This document shows, one piece after another, positions 34,575 to 45,336 of a stretch of 64,000 nt of DNA. The translations under genes were made by a program, and so were the position numbers. Below the pieces are notes generated by a model. That model made no database searches and had not been told where the DNA came from. It saw only the letters and a program-made list of their open reading frames with translations. Within the stretch, counting starts at the first letter, position 1. Each line of letters begins with the position of its first letter. The stretch lies in contig CAVWKS010000011.1 in NCBI GenBank assembly GCA_963755635.1, forward strand, positions 1 to 64,000. The letters run 5' to 3'. The stretch is from AC-32 sp963755635. Lineage in GTDB: Bacteria; Actinomycetota; Thermoleophilia; Gaiellales; Gaiellaceae.

Positions 34575-37500
34575 ACCGGAACTCGGCGACCTTGGTCGTG
34601 TTGTCGCTCAGGTGGACGTACAGCTCGCGGCACATCCCCGACCACGAGCTCAGCGTCGCCCAGTTGTAGTGGAACACTCCGTTGGTCACTCCTGCGACGC
34701 CGGTCGTTCCGATCGGCACGTCAGATGGGTCCACCGTCGCGGTGCTGCCGCTCGGACAAGCGATCTGCTTGGACGAGATTCCTTGAATCGCGTCCATGTT
34801 GGCGTACGTGTTTCCAGCCGAGTCACTCAGGGTCCACTTGAGCGGGATCGTGCTCCCCGCACTCACGATGTTGAGCATGCGTGTTGCTCACCGGTGGCTG
34901 GAAGCCGCCGAATGCGAACAGGACCGTGTAGGTGACGCTCTTCGTGGCCAGATTCCCGGCGGCGTCCTCGGCGGCGACCGTGAACGTGTGCGTGCCGGCC
35001 TTGCTCGTGTCGATCAGCCCGCCGCTCTGAATCGCAGCGCCGCCGTCGGTCGCGCCGGTGCAGCTGGTGATCGCGATCAGCGCACGCGAGTCGCACGTGA
35101 ACTCCGAGGGCACCTGCTGGCCGAGCCCGTAGATCCCGCCGTCGGCCGCCGACGTGATCGTGATCGAAGGCTGCGGCACCGAAGCAGCCGGCACCGACTG
35201 GAAGTTGACGGCCTTGTTGAAGCTGTAGGCGACGTTCCCATTCAGATCCTCGGCCTCCGAGTCGAGCTGGATCGGGCTCGAGTCGGTGAACGTCGTGCTC
35301 CAGAGGTCGCCGCTGGCGTGGTCGAGGGGCAAGATGTTCCAGTTCTGGTCGCCCTGGTTGTGGTAGAGCACCGCGACCCTGGCGAGGCCGGAGGCATCGG
35401 AGACCCGGACGAAGGCGGTGACGCTGTTGCCGGACTGCACGGCGCTCGTCTGGGTGATCTCCGGCGGCGTGTAGTCGCTCGAGGTCGAGTAGCCGACGTC
35501 GAGGCCGGCCGAGTCCACGACCTGCTCTGTGCCCTGGTTGCCGGTCTGGTTCGGGAAGAAGCGCCCGAGGTTCATGACCAACGTGTCGTGCTGCGCCCCG
35601 AACGTGACGTCGCGGTTGACGGTCGCCAGCGTCGCCGGGAAGTAGATGTTCGGGAAGTCCTCGGACGGGCTTGTCGGCCGTCGAGCGCACCAGCGGGAAC
35701 GGCTTGTACGGCGTCACGTTCGCGAGCGTGTGCGAGGTGAGGCTGCGCACCCAGACGCCGTGCGCGATCGTGCCGGGAACGGTCACGTCGCGCGAGACCG
35801 TGGGCTGCTCGGGCCGGTAAAAGACCGAGAGCGTTCCCATCGTCCACGGTGCGCCGCCCGAGGTGAACGTCGACCCGTCTGGCCTCGCGGGGTGCTCTGG
35901 TCGACGAACAGGCCGTGGCTGTCGCTGAGCGATGTGGAAGCCGTCGACGGCCGGCAGATGCGCCGTGTCGACGCCGCCCTCGACTGCGTGGGTCGGCGGC
36001 GTCACCGTCGGCGGCGGATTCTGCGGCGTGCCGGAGAAGCCGTAGAACGGCAGGCCGTACATGTTCGCCTCGACCATGACCTTCTCGTCGAGGACGTCGT
36101 AGTTCGAGGGCTCCGAGTAGTACTGGTGCAGCGCGCGCACCCACTCCTCGCCGATCGTGCCGCCGGAGTTGAGGTCGTTCGCCAGGTGACTGTAGAGCCG
36201 CTCGGAGAGGTCGACCGTGTCCGAGTCGCCGTAGCCGAAGCCGGTGTTGGCGACGTAGACGGCCGCCCTCTGCTGGCTATAGGCCTGCGCCCAGTCGAGG
36301 AATCGCCGCTGGACATCCGAGCCGAGCGACGCGGGCGTGTCCGGCGCCATGATCGTGTCGGGCACGTTCAGACCGCCGTGGCAGCCGACCGTGAAGAGCA
36401 GGCGCCCGCCGAGCGTGCCGGGCCTCACGTTCCCCGTCGAGGCGAAGTCCGTGAACGTGGGAAGCGTCGGCAGGAAGGCGGGCTGCGCGAGCCAGTGGCT
36501 GTAATGCGCCCAGATCGCGCCGATGCTCGGCACCGGCGAGGCGTTGAAGAAGCTCGAGAGAAGCTGCGCCTGCGTCCAGCCGGTCACCGTCGTGCCTGTG
36601 AAGGTCGGCTGCAGGAACGTCTGCGAGATACCCGGGAACTGTGCGGCCAATGCTGTGTTGGCGGCCTGAGCGCCGTCGGTGAAGAACGAGTCGCCGGTCG
36701 TCAGCGAGCTCGTCGGCGACAACGTGCCGTTCACGCTCAGGAACTGCAGGAGTTGGCCGGTGATGTCGTCAGGCGACTCGACCATCCGCGAGACGCTGAT
36801 CTGCGGGATCGGGATGTCGTGACCGAGCCAGTTCGTCGGCGTGAAGTGCCCGTACGCGCCGTCGGTCAGGATCGCGTTCTGGGCAGCCGTGGCATAGATC
36901 TCGTTCCCCTTGGTCAGCCCGCGCGTGGTGAAGAAGAGGTCGCTCGCCTCGTCAACCTCGGGCGAGTTGTCCGCGGGATCGAGGTGCCGCCAGGACGGCT
37001 CGAGCTGGTCGGTGCCGAGCAGGACGACGTACTTCAGGTTCGGCAGCCGCGCTCGGTAGGTCGCGACGAGGTCGTTGATCGAGCGGACGACCGCGTTGGC
37101 GTTGTCGATGTTGCACGGGTTCTGGTCCCACGTGCCGTAGGCCGTACGGACGTTCGCGTTGCCGTCGACCTGTAGGACGGTGCCATTGACCATCGTGGCG
37201 ACCTGGCTGAGCGGCGAGGAGTTGCCGCCGTTCAGGAGCGTGTCGGTGGGGCCCGCGCCGTAGAGAGCGGCCATGCGCTGGCGGTCGACGAGGAAGAGCG
37301 CCTTCGTGCTCGTCGGCAGCGAGTTGACGGCCGGCAGCGTGCCCGGCGTCGGCGTGCTCATGCCCGTGACCGCATCACACGGAAGCTGCGGCGGCGGGGG
37401 CGTCACCTTCACGCGCAGGACGTAGTGCTTGTTGCTGAAGGCGCCGTTGTAGCCGCTGACGCCGATCACCGCGTCGCCGGTCTCGCCGCGCGTCACGAAC

Positions 37501-40500
37501 TGCGCGGCCTCGTTCACCGCACCGCGGTTCGCCGAGATGCTCCCGGCGACGCCGATCGAGCCGGCCACTCCGATCGAGGCCGCGCCGAGGTCTGACTGGG
37601 CATCCGGCTGCAGCGCGCCGCTCGAGTTGTCGACGCCCGGAGCCGAGTCCTCGATCGGGATGCTGCCCGCGACGCCGATCGAGCCGGAGACGCCACTCGA
37701 CATGACGCCGGGCGCCGCCGGCTTGTTGATCGCCAGGTCGAGGTCGGTCCCGTCGCTCGGCACCTTCAGGTACGCCGTCACCTTGCTGCCAGGCGCGAGG
37801 TTGCCGAGCGGGAAGCGGTAGAAGTCGACGTCGCTCGCGGTCGCGATGTGACCGACGATGAGCGTGTTCTTCGTCGATCGTGGGCGCGTTCGCCGGGTTG
37901 TCGTTCGGCTCCCAGTTCTGCGTCACGAGCACCGGCGCCTGGTTGGCGGCCGAGTAGGTGCTGTCGGTCGCGGTCACGTCGACGCTCGACGTCTTGGTCC
38001 CGAGGGTCAGGCCCGCATAGGACTGGAAGTTCAGCCGGACGTGCTGGGTGGCGTTGCCTCCGCCGCAGGGGCCGGGTGCGGCCATTGCCCAGGTCGGGAT
38101 CGCTCGGCGGGCCGGTCGGGCTCGCCGCGGGGATCGGATCGCCGCCGGCGTACGAATACGTCGACGAGCCGGCGACGGGGAAGAAGCCGGTCGGCAGCCC
38201 GACGTGGATGCTGAAGCTCTGGGCCTCCGAGCAGACGAGGTCGAAGTCGACGTGGTAGTTGACGTTCTGGCCGGTCCCGGCGACGTCCTGGAGCCCCTGG
38301 ATGTTGAGCTCCTCCCACGGGTAGTCGGAGACGCTCAGCATCGCCTGGATCAGCTGGCCGACGGTGACAAAGGCGTGATCTGACGGCGGCTGGAGGTGCG
38401 CGAAGATCGTGGTGAGGGTCACACCCGACCGAATCGCGTTGGCGGCCGAGGCATCGCCGAGGGTGGCGCCGGCCGGGCAATGGTAAGCGCCGTTGCAGTT
38501 GACGATGGTGTCCAGCGAGCTCACGTCCGTCAGCGGCACGGCGCCGAGCCCGGTGAAGCGCAGGTCGATCGTGGAGGCATCGATCGAGCCGACCACGCCG
38601 ATCGAGCCGGAGACCCCGATCGAGCCGGAGACCCCGATCGAGCCGGAGACGCCGATCGAGCCGACGTTCGGGTTCGCCGAAGTCGCCCGCGATCGCCACG
38701 CCGAACGCCGTGTTGGTGGTGGGATCGACTCGGTCGGCATCGCCGCCGCCGGCGCGATGATCGCGTCGTGCCCAGCTCGCGTACTGCGTGCCGTTCGGCC
38801 CGGAGCGGCTGCGGAAGTTGCGCGAGCGGCGTGTCGCCGAGCAGGAGCGCGCCCGAGCGGGACGCTGCGCCAGAGCGAGGTGAGGAACGGGCACCTTGTT
38901 CAGCGGCAGCGCTGCAAGCCGCTGCCACGGGCGTCTTGCCATCCGGTCCCGGCTCGGTGCGGTCGCCATGTCGTAGAAGGTGATCGCCTGGAGCGGCTGG
39001 GTGGCGAGGCGCGTGCCCTTGAGGATGTCCGCCCAGGTCGCGCCGTTGAGCGGCAAGCTCGGCAAGGGTGATCCTGCTGAGAACGCGCTGCGCGTTCGGG
39101 ATCGTAGAGGGGTCGATCGACCCGGCGACACCGATCGAGCCGGAGACGCCGAGCGTGCCCAGCCCGATATCGCCCGCGGTGATCGAGCCGGAGACGCCGA
39201 TCGAGCCGGAGACGCCGATCGAGCCCGAGACGCCGATCGAGCCGGAGACGCCGATCGAGTCCGCCGCGCTGATCGAGCCGGCAGACGCCGATCGAGCCGG
39301 CGACGCCGATCGAGCCGGAGACGCCGATCGAGCCGGAGACGCCGGTCGAGCCGGCCGGGCCCGGTCGAGACCGGATCGGCCGGAAAGGTGGCCAGCCGCG
39401 AGGCCGGCACATTGCCGAGGGTGACGCTCTTGATTCCCGCGGGGACCGTCGTCTGATCAGAGGTCATCGTCAGCGAGCTGACGCCCGCGTCGGTCACGTG
39501 CACGGTGACCTGCTGCGGCGCGCCGCGGTCGGCGCCGTCGCCGACGGCCTGCACGTTGAAGACGTAGGTGCCGCGAACAGCGTCCTGCGGGACGTTGACG
39601 GTCTCTCTGACGCTGATGTCGGTCGGCGCGATCGCCGGCCCGAACTGCGGCGGGTTGAACGCGAACCAAGAGGCCGGGTTGAAGCCGTCGCTGTTGACGC
39701 CTTCGGGCAGCGAGGCGGCGCTGACCGAGAACGTGATCTTGTCGATGTGCGGGGCGGCTTGGTTGACGAGATTGAGGATCTGCGTCTGGAGGGAGGCGGT
39801 ATCCCCACCGTGGACGACGGCGCTGCCGCCGGTGTAGGCGGCGAGCGCAGCCTGGCAGCCGGCCACGGAGACTCCGCCGAACTGGTTGTCGGAGTTGTAG
39901 GTGACGAACGAGAGATTGATGTGGTTCGTCTTCAGCGCGTCGAGCTGGGACAGGGTGCTGAGAGGCCCGACGTCTCCGTAGTTGACGTCGCCCACCGCGA
40001 ACGCGCTGCCCGGGTCGGTCGGAGGCGTCGCGGGGCAGGTGGCGGGCTGGCCCTCGACGTTGAACTCGGTGTCGAGGTTGGCGTCATGCGGCAGCGAATC
40101 GCCGAGCACGATCATGAAGCGCGCTGCGCTCGGGTTCCCACTCAGGTGCGTGATCGCTGTACGCCTCGTGGAACGCGCGGTTGTACGCCTCGGGGGTGTC
40201 GTTCCCGCCGCCGGCATGGAGGCCCTGAAGCGCGCAGCCGATCTGGCTCACGCCGACGGCGCAGCTCGAGTCCGGCCCGTTCGCAGTGAAGTCCTGGTCG
40301 ACGCGCCACGGGTAGTCGCCCGCACCGCCGAGACGGTCCGCGTCCCGGGTAGTCCTTGAAATCGGCGACCGCGAACTTCGAGTGCGGAATCGCCTGCTTG
40401 ATGTCGGTTGACGAGGTGGTCGGCGTCGACCCTCGCGTCCGTGATCGCCTGGCCCATGCTGCCCGTGGTGTCGAAGGCGAACAGGATGTCGGCCTTCCCC

Positions 40501-40709
40501 GGCAGCTGACCGAGGTGCAGCGTCGGATTCAGAGTCTTCGACGCGCCCACGCCGATCGTGACGTCCGCGTTCGGCGTGAACGAGTCACCCGTTCCGTTGT
40601 CCGCTCTCGTCGCCGAGCCGCCGACCAGCAGGAGCACGGCTTCCAGTCCCGTAACGAAGAGCGCCCGGCCGAGCCGGGTCCCGCGTGCGCCTACCGCAAA
40701 TGACGCCAT
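34567..40709 (-). CDS. Giant secreted vWA / SIGVSG-repeat / PPC / C25-like peptidase / PxKF protein (about 12 frame changes)
   Basis: One gene of about 2,047 codons, broken by frame changes, inferred from domains in order on one strand. The signal region is ALFVTGLEAVLLLVGGSATRA. The vWA domain has MIDAS FDTTGSMG and RFMIVLGDSLPHD. SIGVSG repeats occur at 39113-39361 and 38582-38671. A PPC domain (NWEPNDNPANAPTI, DVDFYRFPLGNLAPGSKV) encloses more repeats. The C25-like peptidase has candidate His in AIWAHYSHW and Cys in FTVGCHGGLN. Beta-sandwich domains and a PxKF-like end (AGSTIPLKWTLSD) follow. Frame changes lie near 40406, 40150, 39360, 39280, 39060, 38940-38670, 38085, 37875, 35935/35885, 35675 and 34875. 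It may be a true pseudogene or an error-rich assembly of an intact gene. It is divergent from the cyclase regulator. Confidence 0.75.
37535..37700 (-). repeat. Third SIGVSG minisatellite block (inside the PPC region)
   Basis: About four 18-bp-type units encode SIGVAG-like hexapeptides here, interspersed with nonrepetitive sequence (positions about 37542-37580 and 37664-37700). This block sits within the PPC domain region of the giant secreted protein. Confidence 0.6.
38582..38671 (-). repeat. 18-bp minisatellite, second block (five units)
   Basis: Five tandem 18-bp units start at 38582, 38600, 38618, 38636 and 38654. Plus-strand consensus is GATCGAGCCGGAGACNCC, which on the minus strand encodes SIGVSG or similar. 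The first and last units are diverged. Confidence 0.88.
39113..39361 (-). repeat. 18-bp minisatellite, first block (about 12 units)
   Basis: Tandem units of GATCGAGCCGGAGACGCC (plus strand) start at 39113, 39131, 39181, 39199, 39217, 39235, 39253, 39271, 39290, 39308, 39326 and 39344. A 32-bp diverged segment interrupts the array after 39148. The unit at 39271 is 19 bp (one extra base) and changes the reading frame. The array encodes the hexapeptide SIGVSG/SIGVAG in the giant secreted protein. Confidence 0.9.
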
Positions 40710-40777
40710 GTTAGCCTCTCCCTCGGTCCCTTGGGGCCCCTCGCGGGCCGAGATCCAATGTGACGCGGTTCTCAGAG

Positions 40778-40797
40778 ATTGTCAACCATGCGACAAT
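40778..40797. promoter_or_regulatory. ATTGTC-N8-GACAAT dyad in a divergent promoter region
   Basis: A perfect 6-bp inverted repeat with an 8-bp spacer, inside the 124-bp gap between the giant secreted gene (start 40709, minus) and the cyclase regulator (start 40834, plus). It lies 37 bp before the regulator start and 69 bp before the secreted gene start. It is more AT-rich than the surroundings. The geometry suits an operator for both promoters. Confidence 0.5.
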
Positions 40798-40833
40798 GTT
40801 TTCCGGTAAGGCCGGGGACGACGTGGGCTGCTG

Positions 40834-43800
40834 ATGGCGACACCTGAGACGACCTCGTCCAGCGTCGACCTGACGCCGTTCGTCCCACGCGTCGTGGTCG
40901 AGTGGCTGCGGGAGACGCCGGACGCGCGCCGGCGCGAGCTGGAGGGCACGCTCGCCTTCGTCGACATCTCCGGCTTCACCGCCATGTCCGAGCGCCTCGC
41001 GCAGCTCGGCAAGCGCGGCGCGGAGGAGATCACCGAGGTGATGAACGGCGTCTTTTCGCGGTTGCTGGACGTCGCCTACTCGTCCGGCGGCGGCCTGCTG
41101 AAGTTCGGCGGCGACGCCTTGCTGCTCTTCTTCTCCGGCGACGAGCACGCCGGGCGCGCGTGCGACGCGGCCTTCGGCATGCGGACGGCGCTGGCCGAGC
41201 TGGGCGAGCTGCGGACCTCGGTGGGACCGGTCGCGCTGAAGATGCACGTCGGCGTCCACAGCGACACCTACGACTTCTTCCTGCTCGGCGAGTCGCACCG
41301 CGAGCTGCTCGTGATCGGTCCGGGCGTGACCCGCACCGTCGCGATGGAAGGCGGCGCCGAGGCGGGCGAGATCCTCGTCAGCGAGGAGACGGCCGCGAGG
41401 CTGCCGGAGCGCTGTTTCGGCGAGTCGAAGGCCGGCGGCCTGCTGCTCGAGGCGCCACCCGCCGTCGACGCGGAGATCGCGCCGCTGCCGCCGTTCACGG
41501 GGGTGGGTGTCCGTGACTGCGTGCCGCGCTCGGTGCGCCGGCACCTCGAGGCGGGCGAGAGCGAGCCCGAGCACCGGCAGGCGTCGGTCGGCTTCGTCCA
41601 CGTGGGCGGCGTCGACGCGCTGCTCGAGAGCTCGGGGCCCGAGGCCGTCGCGGAGGCGCTCGAGGAGCTCGTCGTCTCCGCGCAGCGCACGGCCGACGAG
41701 CACGGCGTGACCTTCCTCGAGACGGACATCGACACGGACGGAGCGAAGATGATCCTCGTCGCGGGCGCTCCGCAGACCGAGGGCGAGGACGAGGAGCGGC
41801 TGCTCCGCACGCTGATCGGGATCGCGAACGGGCCGAGCCGGCTGCCGCTGCGGATGGGCGCGAGCCGCGGCCGGGTCTTCGCCGGCGAGGTCGGCGCGCC
41901 CTTCCGGCGGACGTACACGATTCTCGGCAAGACCGCCGCCCTCGCTGCGCGGCTGATGGCGAAGGCCGAGCCCGGCCAGGTGCTGACGACCCCCGACGTG
42001 CTCGAGCGGTGCCGCAGCACGTTCGAGACGAGCGAGCTGGAGCCGTTCCGGCTGAAGGGAATTGAAGAGCCGGTCACGGCCTACGACGTCCATGCCGTGC
42101 AGGCGACCGGTGAAGCGGTCACCGACCAGCGCGGCCCGTTCGTCGGCCGCGAGCGCGAGCTGATGATCATCTCGGCTGCGCTCGGGCCGGTGCGGATGGG
42201 CTTCGGGAACATGGTCGAGCTGATCGGCGAGCCCGGGCTCGGCAAGTCCCGGCTCGTCGAGGAGCTCCTCGAACAGGCGCCCGACCTCGTCGGGCTCGCC
42301 GCAGTCTGCGAGCAGTACGAAGCCTCGACGCCGTACTTCGCCTTCCGCGGCGTCCTGCGCACGCTGCTCGACCTCCCCGCCGACGAGACGGCGGGCGCGA
42401 CCTTGCGCGACCAGATCGAGCGGCTCGACCCCGGCCTGCTGCCGTGGCTCCCGCTCGTCGCGCTGCCGCTCGACGTCGCCGTCGAGCCGACGCAGGAGGT
42501 CGAGGAGCTGCAGCCGGCCTTCCGGCGCGCGCGCCTGCACGGCGTCATCGAGACGCTGTTGTCGGAGCTGCTCTCGACGCCGACGCTGCTGATCGTCGAG
42601 GACGCGCACTGGATGGACGAGGCGTCGTCCGAGCTCCTGCGCCACCTGGGCACGCAGATCGCGAGCAAGCCGTGGCTGATCTGCGTCACCCGCCGCCCGG
42701 GCGCAGGCGGCTTCGCGGCGGCTGACGGCGTCCCGCCGATCCCGGCGATGACGATCCAGCTGCAGCCGCTTTCGGCAGAGGAGTCGCGTGAGCTGATCGG
42801 CGCCTCCGCGGCCGCGGGCCTGCTCCAGCACGAGGTCTCGGCGATCGCCGAGCGCGCGGGCGGGAACCCGCTCTTCCTGCAAGAGCTCGTCACGTCGTCG
42901 CGGGCGCCCGAAGACGAGGCGCTGCCCGAGAGCGTCGAGGCGGTCGTCGCGACCAGGATCGACCGGCTGCCGCCCGGCGACCGCGCGCTGCTGCGCTACG
43001 CGGCCGTGCTCGGCGCCACCTTCAGTGCCGAGCTCGTGACGAACGTGCTCGCGGCAGATCCCGCCGCCTCGGCCGACTCGGATGCCTGGGACCGGCTCGG
43101 CGAGTTCATCGAGCGCGACCCGTACACGCCCGGCGCCTTCCGCTTCCGCCACGCGCTCTTCCGCGACGCCGCGTACGAGGGGCTCTCCTTCAGGCGGCGC
43201 GGCGAACTGCATGGCAAGGTCGGCGAGGCGTACGAGCGGCTCGAGCAGGAAGGCCGCGGCGAGTTCGCCGAGCTCCTTTCCCTCCACTTCTTCCACGCGG
43301 GCGTCGCCGAGAAGGCCTACCGCTATTCGCTCGCGGCCGGCGAGCGCGCCAAGGAGAAGTTCGCGAACGTCGAGGCGGCGGCGTTCTTCCGCCGGGCGCT
43401 GGAGGTCGCGGCGTCGCTCGAGCTGCCCGCCGAGGAGGTCGCACGCGCCTGGGAGTCACTCGGCGACGTCAGCGAGCTGGCCGGTCTCTACGCCGACGCC
43501 GAAGAGGCGTACGGGCAGGCCGCGGCGCCTGCACGAGCACCCGGGGCTGTTCCACAAGGAGGGGGTCATCCGCGAGCGCTTCGGCCGCTACCAGGAGGCG
43601 ATGCGAGTGGTACGACCGCGGCCTCAGCTCGCTCGATTCGCTGCCGGAGGACGAGCAGGCGCGGATGCGCTCGGAGCTCGGGCTCGCGCACGCAGGCGTG
43701 CTCGTCCGGCAGGGGGAGTTCGCCGAGGGAGCGGCCTGGTGCAAGTCCGTGGTCGAGGAGGCGGGCAAGATCGACGACCTGCCGGCCCTGGCGCACGCGT

Positions 43801-44639
43801 ACTACCTGATGCATCTCGCGTACATCCAGAATCGCAGCCCCGAGCGGGTGGCGCTGCGCGGGCTGGCGCTGCCGATCTACGAGGAGCTCGGCGACCTGCT
43901 CGGGCAGGCGAACGTCCTGAACAACATGGGCGTCGACGCCTACCACGAGGGCCGCTGGCAGGAAGGGCTCGACCTCTTCGAGCGCAGCAAGGCGCTCCGC
44001 GAGCGGATCGGCGACGTCGTCGGCGCGGCCACGATGACGAACAACATCGGCGAGATGAAGTCCGATCAGGGCTACCTGACGACCGCCGCGGAGCTCGCGA
44101 CCGAGGCACGCGAGGTGTTCGAGAAGGCGGGTCATCGCAACCTCCTCACGCACGCGCTCTCGAACCTCGGCCGGATCGCCGCGCGCGAGGGGCGCCTCGA
44201 CGACTCGCGCGAACTGCTGCAGCAGGCGCTCGAGCTCGCTCAGCAGATCCAGGCGGCCGGACTCGTCGTCGAGGTGGAGGCGCGCCTGGCCGAGCGAGCC
44301 GTCCTCGCGAGGGATTCAGAGGCGGGCCTGGCCGGGGCAAAGGCCGCCCTGAGCGCGGTGGCGGAGGCGGGCGGCGGCTCGGTGCACCATGCGCTCCTCC
44401 ACCGCATCCGCGGCTACGCGCTGATGCAGCTGGGCGAGCTCGACGCGACGGACGAGGCACTGCGGGAGAGCCTCGAGGTGGCCCGCGAGGCGGATGAGCT
44501 GTACGAGCTGGCCCTCACGCTCGAGGCGCAGGCCCGGCTCGGAGACCTGCGAGGCGACGATCGTTCGGCGGAAGCGCGGGAGTCGAAGACGCTCCTGGCG
44601 CGCCTCGGAGTCGTCTCTACGCCCTCGGTGCCGTCCTAG
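40834..44639 (+). CDS. Tandem adenylate/guanylate cyclase, AAA ATPase and TPR regulator (frame changes near 43525 and 43605)
   Basis: This large regulator has an N-terminal class III cyclase domain (FVDISGFTAMSERL, GGGLLKFGGDALLLFF) and a second cyclase-like domain (about residues 245-410) that lacks clear catalytic residues. An ATPase module follows, with P-loop IGEPGLGKSRLVEELL and LLIVEDAHWMDEASSELL. The C-terminal TPR repeats run to 44639 (LLGQANVLNNMGVDAYHEGRWQEGLDLFERS). Two +1 changes lie near 43525 and 43605; correcting them joins the two pieces into about 1,265 aa. The family fits signal-sensing ATPase regulators of the MalT/STAND type. It is divergent from the giant secreted gene. 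Confidence 0.85.
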
Positions 44640-44652
44640 CTCAGTCAGCGAG

Positions 44653-44727
44653 TCGGGACGGGCGGATTCGAACCGCCGGCCTCCTGCTCCCAAAGCAGGC
44701 GCGCTAACCAGGCTGCGCTACGTCCCG
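44653..44727 (-). tRNA. tRNA-Pro (anticodon UGG)
   Basis: On the minus strand the acceptor CGGGACG pairs with CGTCCCG, with A73. The anticodon stem CCTGC/GCAGG holds TTTGGGA (anticodon TGG). The T-arm is GCGGTTCGAATCCGC. It lies 14 bp past the cyclase-regulator stop codon. Confidence 0.95.
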
Positions 44728-44844
44728 TGGAAATCTCAGTCTAGCGCCCTGTTGAGGAAGACAAAGATCTCGCTCCTAGCGGCATGTTTGAGCGTCTGCA
44801 AAGTGCAAAAAGACTACTTTCGACCCCGTTTCTGTCCGATAGGT

Positions 44845-45336
44845 ATGTCAACATGCGCGACGCTCGTGCCCAGTCGAGCACTCAGCCTGGTGGCTGGCAT
44901 CGCCGTCGCGATCACACTCTGCGGGAAGGCGCAGGCGGCATCGCTGAGCCGGAACGAAGCCTCGCTCCTGCGGGCGATGAACGAGGTCCGCGGAGCCACG
45001 GGCCTCAGGCCGCTTCGCGTCGACCCTCGGCTCGAGATCGCGGCCCGCAACCACTCGAGCAAGGAGCTTCGGGTGCAGGCGATGTTCCACGGCAACTTCG
45101 TCCTGCGCATTCGGCGCGTCGGCGTGAAGGCGCCGACGATCGGCGAGAACCTCGCCTGGGGCACCGGCTCGCTCGCCCGCGCGCGGAAGATCGTCGCCCT
45201 CTGGCTCGCCAGCCCCGAGCACCGGGCGAACCTGCTCCGCCGCGGCTACCGCACCGTCGGCGTCGGCGTCAGGCGAGGCCGGTTCGAGGGCTACGCGGGC
45301 GCCGCGCTGATCACGGCCGACTTCGCCGGCCGCTAG
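44845..45336 (+). CDS. Secreted CAP-domain protein
   Basis: This 163-aa protein has a signal peptide (RALSLVAGIAVAITLCGKAQA) and then a compact CAP/SCP-PR1 domain. It starts RNEASLLRAMNEVRGATGL, and the conserved histidines and glutamates lie in ARNHSSKELRVQAMFHGNF and IGENLAWGTG. The C-terminal part is LWLASPEHRANLLRRGYRTVGVGV. CAP proteins are extracellular, with roles in cell-wall or membrane processes. The ATG at 44845 fits the signal peptide. The last 4 bp overlap the response regulator stop. Confidence 0.88.
   Translation: MSTCATLVPSRALSLVAGIAVAITLCGKAQAASLSRNEASLLRAMNEVRGATGLRPLRVDPRLEIAARNHSSKELRVQAMFHGNFVLRIRRVGVKAPTIGENLAWGTGSLARARKIVALWLASPEHRANLLRRGYRTVGVGVRRGRFEGYAGAALITADFAGR

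Noticed and set aside
39113..39361. CRISPR-like array
   Set aside because: Units are contiguous 18-bp coding repeats in one frame with no unique spacers and no cas genes nearby.
40711..43296. Minus-strand open frame of about 860 codons
   Set aside because: Antisense to the cyclase/AAA regulator, and no family motifs.
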